Shown: one piece after another, positions 16,834 to 24,885 of the stretch
Layout: the number at the start of each line of letters is the position of its first letter
Position numbering within the stretch: position 1 is the first letter of the stretch
DNA from: Balneola sp.
GTDB lineage: Bacteria; Bacteroidota; Rhodothermia; Balneolales; Balneolaceae
DNA: 64,000 bases
Reading direction: 5' to 3'
Assembly (NCBI GenBank): GCA_028284195.1
Contig: JANQSE010000017.1
Span: forward strand, 62,001 to 126,000
The notes under the pieces: generated by a model
What the model was told of the DNA's origin: nothing
What the model saw: only the letters and a program-made list of their open reading frames with translations
The model's database searches: none
Position numbers and translations under genes: made by a program

Positions 16834-18568
16834 GATATTTATTGCGATTGGAGTTTTTTTACTTATTGCAGCCTTTAATCATCAGTTAATAGCACAGGAT
16901 GTAACCGTTGAAGCTACACTCACCGAAACAAACATTTTTGAAGGCGAATCGATACAGCTCGACATAGCTGTTACAGGATCTTCGTTAAGTTCACTGGAGC
17001 GGCCACAGATCCCAGATATTCCCGGGCTTCGGTTTTTACCAAATCAAACGTTTACGGGCAGTAACTACAGTTATAAAAACGGCAAACCTTCTCTTACACA
17101 AACTTTTGGTTTCAGGTTTATAGCACAGAAACCGGGAAATTATTCTGTTCCTCCAGTTAAAATCAGTGTGAATAATAAGGAATACACTACTAAAGCAATA
17201 TCTTTTAAAGTTCTTGATCCTAAAACAATCGATAAAGGTAATGCAGAAAGGGTTCCTGATATTTATGTGCGGCTTGAACCAACTATCAGCAACCCGGTTG
17301 TAGGCCAGCAGGTAATTATTGATGTAGTATTATATTTCAAAAATGATATCGAGGTATCAAACTACCAAACGGTACCTGGCTGGAAAGCCGAAGGGTTTTG
17401 GAAAGAAGAACTCAATAATCCTGCACAAGCCCGTTCCACATCTACTATCATTAATGGAACACGCTTTAAAAGAGCACGTCTATTGCAATATGCGCTTTTT
17501 CCAACTAAAGCCGGAAAGTTAACGCTTAGCCCATACAACCTTTCGGTAAGAATTCGCAACGGTAGAAATAACAGAAGTGTATTTAGCTTTGGGTTTAACC
17601 AGGAAAACAAGGAACTCCAATCGCTGCCCGTAACAATAAATGTTAACCGGCTTCCGGAAGCTCAAAACGCAGAGTACTTTGGGGCTGTGGGCAATTTTAC
17701 CATTAAAAGAAGCATCAAGCCAGAATCTGCCTACGTTGGAGAGAGTGTTGAGATTATTACAGAAATTTCTGGTTCAGGTAACGTTCCTTTGTTGAATAAA
17801 CCTGAATATGAGTTCCCGGAATCGCTTGAACTTTATAACCCCCAGGAAAACACCACCATTACACGAAATAATCGGCAAATAGCAGGAAACAGAGTTTTTA
17901 CCGACATTGTAATTGCGAGAAACAGCGGCACATATACAATACCTGAAAAAAGGGTTGCCATATACAATCCTGCAAAAAATACATTCGATTATTCAACACT
18001 ACCTTCTATAGTTTTTAAAGCTGATCTGGATCCAAACGCTGTAGTTACTTCTCTTGAGGATATGCGGTTAGATATTGATCCTGTAATTGGCCTCGCAAAC
18101 TGGAAAACGATACAGAAAGAATCACTGAGCTCTAAAAAGTCGATATGGGTTATGATCCTGGTTCCCTTTCTGTTGTTTATTGGAGCTTATGGATATAAGA
18201 ATTATTACGATAAGTTGAATAATGATTCGGGTTTTGCACGCTCTAACAAAGCAAAACAAAAAGCACATTCTACGCTGGATGAGGCTCAGAGAGCATTAGA
18301 TATCAAAGAGGGATACCATCTCGTGCAAAAAGCGGTGAGCCAATTCATAACCGACAAGCTTAATTTACCGGAGGCCGGGGTTTCTTCAGGCAAGCTAGTT
18401 AAAGAGGTAGATCAAAAATCGCCCGGCTCTTCTCTTACATCCGAACTAAAGTTGATCCTGGACAAGTGTGAAACCATAGCCTTTGCTCCGAATGTTACAC
18501 AAAAGGGGTTAGAAAATGATATCAGCCGGGCCAAAGAATTGATTAAAGAATTGGGGAAAATTCTGTGA
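16817..18568 (+). CDS. batD: BatD family protein
   Basis: A protein of about 583 aa with an N-terminal signal peptide ending NHQLIAQ. Two or three immunoglobulin-like, oxygen-tolerance-type domains follow (starts VTVEATLTETNIFEGESIQL), with one membrane span near 450-470 and a helical cytoplasmic tail. This is the BatD layout. I used the ATG at 16817; a GTG at 16808 in the same frame is an alternative. The stop overlaps the next start as GTGA. Bat proteins are linked to aerotolerance, but their exact action is unknown. Confidence 0.88.
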   Translation: MIKTGKIFIAIGVFLLIAAFNHQLIAQDVTVEATLTETNIFEGESIQLDIAVTGSSLSSLERPQIPDIPGLRFLPNQTFTGSNYSYKNGKPSLTQTFGFRFIAQKPGNYSVPPVKISVNNKEYTTKAISFKVLDPKTIDKGNAERVPDIYVRLEPTISNPVVGQQVIIDVVLYFKNDIEVSNYQTVPGWKAEGFWKEELNNPAQARSTSTIINGTRFKRARLLQYALFPTKAGKLTLSPYNLSVRIRNGRNNRSVFSFGFNQENKELQSLPVTINVNRLPEAQNAEYFGAVGNFTIKRSIKPESAYVGESVEIITEISGSGNVPLLNKPEYEFPESLELYNPQENTTITRNNRQIAGNRVFTDIVIARNSGTYTIPEKRVAIYNPAKNTFDYSTLPSIVFKADLDPNAVVTSLEDMRLDIDPVIGLANWKTIQKESLSSKKSIWVMILVPFLLFIGAYGYKNYYDKLNNDSGFARSNKAKQKAHSTLDEAQRALDIKEGYHLVQKAVSQFITDKLNLPEAGVSSGKLVKEVDQKSPGSSLTSELKLILDKCETIAFAPNVTQKGLENDISRAKELIKELGKIL

Positions 18569-19329
18569 GGTTTCTTGTTCTGGCGATCACTTTTTTATGG
18601 ATAGGAGAAATAGTGCATGCACAAACATCTCCGCAAATAAAATTTGATGAAGCCAATGTTTTGTTGGAAGAAGGAAGTTATCAACAATCTATGGAATTGT
18701 ATCGGAGAATAGAGCAGCAAGGAGCTATGTCTGGCCCTTTATTTTTGAATATGGGTATTGCTGCTGTTCAAATGGATTCGATGGGGTTGGGCAAGTATTA
18801 TTTTAAGAAAGCAGCTAATTTTGAAACTGTACAGCAAAGGGCACATATCGCTCTTGATTTTGTAAACTCTCAATTCAGCAGGCAATCTGCTATGCTTCCC
18901 AAGCTTCCGTGGGACAGAGCTGTTGACATGCTTAAAGTAACTCCGGGTACTTTTGGATTATTTGTAACAGGGTACCTTTTTCTTTGCCTGGCTCTTTTGT
19001 TTTTAATTTTTAAATGGTTCAACATTGTTAACATACCAAAACATACAAACAGTACCATTGCATGCTTTACTCTGTCAGTACTTATAATATCACTGGCTTA
19101 TTATGTCGATTATGTTGACCGACGATATGATGAAGCTGTTTTAATAGATGAAGAGGTTGTTGTTTCAGAAAATCCTCAGGAAAATGCTACTTTAATAAGC
19201 ATGGCGTACGAAGGATATGAAGTAACTATCGATCATAAAATCAGCTCTGGAAATAACAACTGGTTTTATATCAGGCTTGGGAATGGACAGTACGGTTGGA
19301 TCAAATCAAAAGGAATTAAAATTTTATAG
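18565..19329 (+). CDS. batE: BatE-like protein: TPR, membrane spans and SH3-type domain
   Basis: A 254-aa protein starting with GTG at 18565, which overlaps the batD stop by 4 nt. It has a signal peptide (ends VHAQT), TPR helices to about residue 105, two membrane spans (about 128-150 and 162-180), and a C-terminal bacterial SH3-type domain (about 190-254) ending YGWIKSKGIKIL. TPR plus SH3 is typical of BatE. It closes the Bat gene group. The next gene starts 6 nt later and may be co-transcribed. Confidence 0.82.
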   Translation: MRFLVLAITFLWIGEIVHAQTSPQIKFDEANVLLEEGSYQQSMELYRRIEQQGAMSGPLFLNMGIAAVQMDSMGLGKYYFKKAANFETVQQRAHIALDFVNSQFSRQSAMLPKLPWDRAVDMLKVTPGTFGLFVTGYLFLCLALLFLIFKWFNIVNIPKHTNSTIACFTLSVLIISLAYYVDYVDRRYDEAVLIDEEVVVSENPQENATLISMAYEGYEVTIDHKISSGNNNWFYIRLGNGQYGWIKSKGIKIL

Positions 19330-19335
19330 AATACT

Positions 19336-20703
19336 ATGAGCACCCCACAAGAATATATAGACAGTAATAAAGATACATTTGTTGAAGAACTTTTTGAGTT
19401 GCTGCGCATACCAAGCGTCAGTACAGATTCATCAAAGAAAGAAGCCATTCAACAAGCCGCCAACTTTCTTTTAGATCAATTCAATTCCTTCGATCTGCAA
19501 AAAACAGAACTTTTTGAAACACCGGGTAACCCGATTGTATATGCAGAGCACTGTCCGCATCCTGATAAACCAACTGTACTTGTTTACGGCCATTACGATG
19601 TTCAGCCCTCCGACCCAGATGAGCTTTGGAATTCGCCTGCATTTGAACCCATTATTAAGGATGGAAATGTTTATGCACGCGGTGCCAGTGATGACAAGGG
19701 ACAAGCCTATACTCACGTAAAGGCCATAGAATCCTATGTGCGTACGGGAAATCCAATTCCTGTAAATGTGAAATTCATTTTGGAAGGCGAAGAAGAAATC
19801 GGTTCTCCAAATCTTGTTCCTTTTATTGAAGAGCACAAAGAAATGCTACAATGCGATATGGTGCTTATTTCTGATACCGCTATGTTTGGAGAGGATATCC
19901 CTTCCATCACCTACGGTTTACGTGGGCTTGCTTACATGGAAGTTGAAGTGGTTGGACCTAACCGCGATCTGCATTCCGGTGTATATGGTGGAGCGGTTGA
20001 AAATCCTTTGAACGTACTATGCGAAATGATCGCTAAGTTGAAAAACGAAGATGGAGTGATTCAGATTCCCGGTTTTTATGACAATGTTGTTCCGTTAACA
20101 GAAGCAGATCGCAAAGCATCTGCGGAACTTCCTTTTGACGAAGAAAAGTATAAAAAATCACTCGACATTGATGCCGTACATGGCGAGAAGGGATACACCA
20201 CACTTGAACGGGCTTCTGCACGACCAACCTTAGACGTAAACGGAATTTGGGGCGGCTATACTGGTGAAGGAGCCAAAACTGTGCTCCCATCTAAAGCCAA
20301 TGCAAAAATTAGTATGCGGTTAGTTCCTGACCAACATCCCAAAGAAATTGCCAAGCTATTCAGTTCATATTTTAACTCAATCGCTCCGGATACTGTTAAA
20401 GTAACAGTAACCGAACATCACGGCGGGCATCCATCAGTAACCGATCTTTCTTTTTATGGATTGAAAGCTGCCGCCAAAGCCTTTAAAGAAGTGTATGGCA
20501 AAGAACCTCTGTTTGCCAGAGAAGGTGGTTCTATCCCTATTGTTGCAGATTTTAAACGGGTACTAGGTGTAGAATCAATATTGATGGGCTTTGGGCTAAC
20601 CAGTAATGCTATCCATTCCCCAAATGAAAATTTCTCTTTAAAAGATTTCCATAGGGGAATAAAGACATCTGCAAAATTCTTTGAGTTGCTAGCAGAAAAC
20701 TAA
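19336..20703 (+). CDS. M20 family dipeptidase
   Basis: A 455-aa cytoplasmic metallopeptidase. Metal-site motifs are GHYDVQP (about 84-90), the bridging Asp in RGASDDKGQ (about 117), and the catalytic Glu pair in EGEEEIGS (about 155). A late His is in NAIHSPNEN. Length and motifs match M20 dipeptidases that cleave dipeptides with two zinc ions. Its last bases overlap the convergent tolC-like gene by 3-4 nt. Confidence 0.92.
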   Translation: MSTPQEYIDSNKDTFVEELFELLRIPSVSTDSSKKEAIQQAANFLLDQFNSFDLQKTELFETPGNPIVYAEHCPHPDKPTVLVYGHYDVQPSDPDELWNSPAFEPIIKDGNVYARGASDDKGQAYTHVKAIESYVRTGNPIPVNVKFILEGEEEIGSPNLVPFIEEHKEMLQCDMVLISDTAMFGEDIPSITYGLRGLAYMEVEVVGPNRDLHSGVYGGAVENPLNVLCEMIAKLKNEDGVIQIPGFYDNVVPLTEADRKASAELPFDEEKYKKSLDIDAVHGEKGYTTLERASARPTLDVNGIWGGYTGEGAKTVLPSKANAKISMRLVPDQHPKEIAKLFSSYFNSIAPDTVKVTVTEHHGGHPSVTDLSFYGLKAAAKAFKEVYGKEPLFAREGGSIPIVADFKRVLGVESILMGFGLTSNAIHSPNENFSLKDFHRGIKTSAKFFELLAEN

Positions 20704-22169
20704 AACTCTATTTCGTGCACAATTGGTAGGTTTCTTTCAAAGTCGTAAAGGGTTAAGCGCCGTAAATTGTAATAACCCGACCAATAAGAACGTAATGCCT
20801 GAATGTAACCTCTTCGGGCACTGTCTTTTTCATTTTGGGCGATGAAAAGATTGGTAACATCAATTTTACCGATCAGGTATCGATTCTTGGCTACATCATA
20901 CCTGCGCTCAGCAATATCATCTGAAATTTGAGCGATATCAACCTGCCCTTTTAGTAAGCTAAACTCTCTTACCGTGCTTCGTACGCTTAACTCGAACTGT
21001 AGCCTTTGATAAGCTATGGTGTTTGCAGTGGCTTGCTGCTGGTTTCGGGCTGCTTTTATCTCGGCTTGTTGTTTACCCCAATTAAAGATCGGGATTTGAA
21101 AACCAACCGTAAAAAACTGCCGGTTATCCGTATCCTCATAAAGATCTCCAAAGTCCTGAGCCGTTCTATTGAGTCCATAACTTGCCTGTAACGATGCGGA
21201 GAAACCACTCCCTTTTTTGGCAGCATCATATTGTTGATCAGCTTGTATTTCACTTAACTCAAATTGCAGCGAAGTACTGTTGTTTTCTCTGGCCAGTGCC
21301 TGCGCTTTATCTTCATCAATCTCTACATCAGAAGGCGCATCCGGTGCAACAACTTCCAGTACTACGTTGTCATCAAGCCCGAGAAGTGCTTTAAAATTCT
21401 CTTCTGCTCTCTGATAACTTAGTCTGGCATTAGTGAGTGATGTTTCTGCATTTCTATATGCCAGTTCACTTTGAAGTAAATCGTTCTCGGCAATATTGCC
21501 TACCTCAAAACGGCCTTTAGAGATGTTATAGATAGAATCATTCACAGTTACGTTAAACTCAGATACTTCAACATTAATTTTTGCAAGCAATACATCAAAG
21601 AAACTTTGAGTTACCGTAAATGCCAGGTCTTCCATGTCTTCTACAAATTGCTTTTGGGCAATTTTATAACGCAAAGGCTCTGTACGGTTTCTCCATTTCA
21701 ACGAATTGAATTGAAATAATGGCTGCCTTAGAGTTACAAGTAGCGGTGTACTTTGCCATGCGTAATTATTTTCTCCTCTGAATATTCCCAATCTTCCAAG
21801 CCCGGATGAAATGGACAAATTACCGCCTGTGGGAAGTATTGCCTGATTAACAGATAAATCCAGATTTGCATCAGATTGGTTGAAGTCAACAAATGAAATA
21901 CCGTTCTGAGTTGAAACACTTCGGCTTCCCAATAGATAATTCGGAATATTCCCATCTGCAACCAGGCTTGGAAGCAGGTCTGCCCTAAATGATTTGTAAC
22001 TCCATTTTGCTGCAACCAGTTCAAATTTAGCCGCTCTGGAAAGCGGGCTGTTATCTTTAGCAATTGCTATGCTTTCATCTAATGTTAGCGTTCGAACATT
22101 CTGAGCTTTGAGGTTTACCCCCGCCATTAAAATGAATACTAATGCAAGTAGTGATATTTTTTTACTCAT
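20700..22169 (-). CDS. TolC family outer membrane efflux protein
   Basis: A protein of about 489 aa with a signal peptide ending NLKAQ and two OEP repeats of long alpha-helical, heptad-rich sequence (LTLDESIAIAKDNSPL at the start). It forms the outer membrane channel of a tripartite exporter. I chose the ATG at 22169, which overlaps the permease stop by 8 nt (ATGAGTAA). A longer frame from 22238 would hide the signal peptide. Last gene of the MacA-MacB-TolC-like operon. Confidence 0.9.
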   Translation of the reverse strand: MSKKISLLALVFILMAGVNLKAQNVRTLTLDESIAIAKDNSPLSRAAKFELVAAKWSYKSFRADLLPSLVADGNIPNYLLGSRSVSTQNGISFVDFNQSDANLDLSVNQAILPTGGNLSISSGLGRLGIFRGENNYAWQSTPLLVTLRQPLFQFNSLKWRNRTEPLRYKIAQKQFVEDMEDLAFTVTQSFFDVLLAKINVEVSEFNVTVNDSIYNISKGRFEVGNIAENDLLQSELAYRNAETSLTNARLSYQRAEENFKALLGLDDNVVLEVVAPDAPSDVEIDEDKAQALARENNSTSLQFELSEIQADQQYDAAKKGSGFSASLQASYGLNRTAQDFGDLYEDTDNRQFFTVGFQIPIFNWGKQQAEIKAARNQQQATANTIAYQRLQFELSVRSTVREFSLLKGQVDIAQISDDIAERRYDVAKNRYLIGKIDVTNLFIAQNEKDSARRGYIQALRSYWSGYYNLRRLTLYDFERNLPIVHEIEF

Positions 22170-23520
22170 GACGTAGTGCGTGTACTGGGTCTTGTTGAGC
22201 GGCTCTCTTTGCCGGAAAAAATCCGAAGACAACACCAATTAATAGTGCAACTCCGAAAGAAATAAATATTGAAACAGGAGTAACAATGGTTGCTATATCA
22301 GCAACGGCCTCTATGGCCGTACTAAAAACCATTCCCAAAATAATCCCGAGAATTCCACCGGTTATACTAATCGTTAAAGCTTCGGTAAGAAATTGCAGTT
22401 CAATATCCTTTTTTTGAGCCCCTACTGCCATTCGCACTCCAATTTCGCGGTAACGCTCCACAACCGATGCGAGCATGATATTCATAATGCCAATACCACC
22501 AACAATGAGAGAAATAGACGCTATGGAAGAAAGAACTATATTAAATATTCGCTTGGTCCGCTGCTCTTGTTGGAGGAGTTGCTCAGGAACAATGATCTCG
22601 AAGTCAACAACATCGTTATGCCGGCGTTTTAGCATACGGGAAAGAACCTCGGCAATAGACACACTGAACCGGGTATCGCTTACCTGTACTATTAATTTGT
22701 CTAATTGATTATAGTTTGAATCCCCGCCTTTTCCACTGGAACTGCTGCTTACCATCACTCCGCCGCCAAAGAAAACAGTTCTACGATTTCCACTAAGATC
22801 TTTCTTCGTAACCAGTGCGCGATTTTTAAACCGAAGCAGAACTGTTGTGGCAGGAGAAAAAATATCTAAATTATAATTTCTGATTCCCAGGCTCTCAATA
22901 TTCTCCGTAGTCAGGTCTCTCTTTTTTAGAACACCAACCACCGTAAGCCACAAATGGCCAACCTTTATTTTTTTGCCAATTGGGTTTTCTCCGGCAAAGA
23001 ACCTCGAGCGTACATCGTACCCAATTATGCAAACCGGTGCTGAGTTTTCGATTTGTGCATCCGAAAAATTTGAGCCGTTTACAATATCGAAGTTGTTTAT
23101 TCCAAAATAGTCATCATTAACACCAACCAGCTTTCCTGTTCGCATTCTGGCATTTCTTATAAAATTGGTCTCATATACTATTTCCGGGCTTACATATTCA
23201 ATTTCAGGAAGCACTTCCTGGATGCTTTTTAAATCTTCTAACGTAAGTCCCGGAGAAAACTTTTTAGCTTCTTCTTTGTTCTGGTCGTCCTCTACAGCCC
23301 CTTCTTCCTGCTCAATTACAGGCTGAATAATTACATTATTAGTGCCTAAAAGCTGCATTTGGGCAAGCACTTCCTGCTGTGCACCTGTACCAATAGCAAG
23401 CATTGCAATTACAGAACCAACACCAAAAATTATTCCTAACGAAGTAAGAAATGCACGCAATTTGTTCCTTCTTATAGCTTCAACAGCTATATCAAAATTG
23501 TAAAGTAGTTTTTGAAACAC
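22162..23520 (-). CDS. MacB-like ABC transporter permease (no ATPase domain)
   Basis: A 452-aa protein with an N-terminal membrane span (about 20-42). A periplasmic MacB-PCD domain containing MQLLGTNNVIIQP follows, then an FtsX domain with three spans near the C-terminus (IVGGIGIMNIMLASVVERYREIG region). The signature FLTSLGIIFGVGSV fits MacB-type mechanotransmission exporters. No Walker motifs are present, and no ATPase gene lies in the operon. It sits 6 nt after the adaptor gene and overlaps tolC by 8 nt. Confidence 0.9.
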   Translation of the reverse strand: MFQKLLYNFDIAVEAIRRNKLRAFLTSLGIIFGVGSVIAMLAIGTGAQQEVLAQMQLLGTNNVIIQPVIEQEEGAVEDDQNKEEAKKFSPGLTLEDLKSIQEVLPEIEYVSPEIVYETNFIRNARMRTGKLVGVNDDYFGINNFDIVNGSNFSDAQIENSAPVCIIGYDVRSRFFAGENPIGKKIKVGHLWLTVVGVLKKRDLTTENIESLGIRNYNLDIFSPATTVLLRFKNRALVTKKDLSGNRRTVFFGGGVMVSSSSSGKGGDSNYNQLDKLIVQVSDTRFSVSIAEVLSRMLKRRHNDVVDFEIIVPEQLLQQEQRTKRIFNIVLSSIASISLIVGGIGIMNIMLASVVERYREIGVRMAVGAQKKDIELQFLTEALTISITGGILGIILGMVFSTAIEAVADIATIVTPVSIFISFGVALLIGVVFGFFPAKRAAQQDPVHALRHE

Positions 23521-23526
23521 GGTTCT

Positions 23527-24786
23527 TTAGTTAGAAGTGATGTCTTCTTTCAAATACATTTTCTTTATTCCAGAAGTATCTTCCGGCATAGATAAAAACA
23601 GCCTGTCTTCCAATGAAACGCCGCGATGCACTACTGCCTCATTCTCATTGATCAAGCCCAGCTCCACCTGCTGCATCTTAGCCCCTAATCCGTCCTTTAA
23701 AAATACAAAGCTCAAAGAATCTTGAGCGTGAATGGTTTCCAGCGGAACAGAAATGGTTTCTTCTATTTTATCAACCAATATTTGGTTACTGGTTGTCATC
23801 GCTGGACGTAACAGGCTATCCGTTTCTGAAATTTCAATAACCACTTCATATACTTTCGAGTCTGAATTTGGCCGTTGCTCCCCAATATTAGCTACGCTGG
23901 TTACTTTCCCTGTAAGCTCTTTTCCTTGTACGGCATCCAGTTTTATAAGCACCTCCTGGCCTTCTTTTACTTTTTGAATGTCTATTTCATTCACATAGGT
24001 CAAAGATTCCATCACGGTAAAATCAGGTAGTTCTGCTACAATAGGATTCCATGCACTAATTTCTTCACCTACTGTTATTTTATTGCCGTTCCAGCTTCTT
24101 TTATAGATCAGCATTCCCTTATCAGGGGCATATACTGTAAACTTTCCCATCAAGCCTCGTATCTTATTCAGCTCGTTTTGCTTTTTTGACAACTCGGCTT
24201 CAATTTCGCTTATTTTGGCTATGGCTTGCTTAACTTTTGTGTCATAATTCTTTTTTTCCTGAGACAAAGTTCGCTTGGCTTTATCCAAATCTATTTCTGC
24301 CTGGCGTTGAACTGCCGGAGACTCATATTTAGATTGATCTAAAGCAATTTGCCTTTCCTCCAATGCATACTCAAGATTAATCAAATTGTCTCTTGCCTGA
24401 GAGAGTGTAAGCGTACTGTCTAGTTGAGCCTGTGTAACCTGAGATTGAGCCTGCTGCACTTCTAACTGCGCATCCTGCATCTTTGCCAGGATTTGAGAAC
24501 GGTCCAGTTCGGCTACAAAATCTCCCTTCTCAACTACTGTACCTTCCGGGATAATCCTCTGTATCTTCATGTTATTGATCCGGAAATCTCTTACGCCTTG
24601 TGGACCCCTGATCTCTGTGGAATTTTTTGCTCTAAGTTCCCCCGTGCTTACTACTTCAACAATAAACTCTCCCTTTCTGGGCGAAGTGTATAGTTCACTG
24701 GTTTCGTCTGAACTTCCTCCAAATACTACCCAAATGGTTATTACCGAAACCACAAGCCCTATTGGAATTATAAATTTTTTCTGCAT
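23527..24786 (-). CDS. Periplasmic adaptor (HlyD/MacA-like) of an exporter
   Basis: A 419-aa membrane fusion protein. One N-terminal membrane anchor (about 5-22) is followed by a lipoyl/barrel-sandwich part, a long coiled-coil hairpin (~90-210, rich in Gln, Lys and Glu), and then a second half-lipoyl and beta-barrel domains. It links the inner-membrane permease to the TolC channel. It is the first gene of the leftward exporter operon, 99 nt from the SLC12-like gene. Confidence 0.88.
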   Translation of the reverse strand: MQKKFIIPIGLVVSVITIWVVFGGSSDETSELYTSPRKGEFIVEVVSTGELRAKNSTEIRGPQGVRDFRINNMKIQRIIPEGTVVEKGDFVAELDRSQILAKMQDAQLEVQQAQSQVTQAQLDSTLTLSQARDNLINLEYALEERQIALDQSKYESPAVQRQAEIDLDKAKRTLSQEKKNYDTKVKQAIAKISEIEAELSKKQNELNKIRGLMGKFTVYAPDKGMLIYKRSWNGNKITVGEEISAWNPIVAELPDFTVMESLTYVNEIDIQKVKEGQEVLIKLDAVQGKELTGKVTSVANIGEQRPNSDSKVYEVVIEISETDSLLRPAMTTSNQILVDKIEETISVPLETIHAQDSLSFVFLKDGLGAKMQQVELGLINENEAVVHRGVSLEDRLFLSMPEDTSGIKKMYLKEDITSN

Positions 24787-24885
24787 AGGTTTTCGCTTTT
24801 AGTTTTCCTCAATGATAATGATTATGGCTAAGACACATTAACTGGCAATAAAGTTTTACAATGGGTGGTTTTTTTACACCTATTT

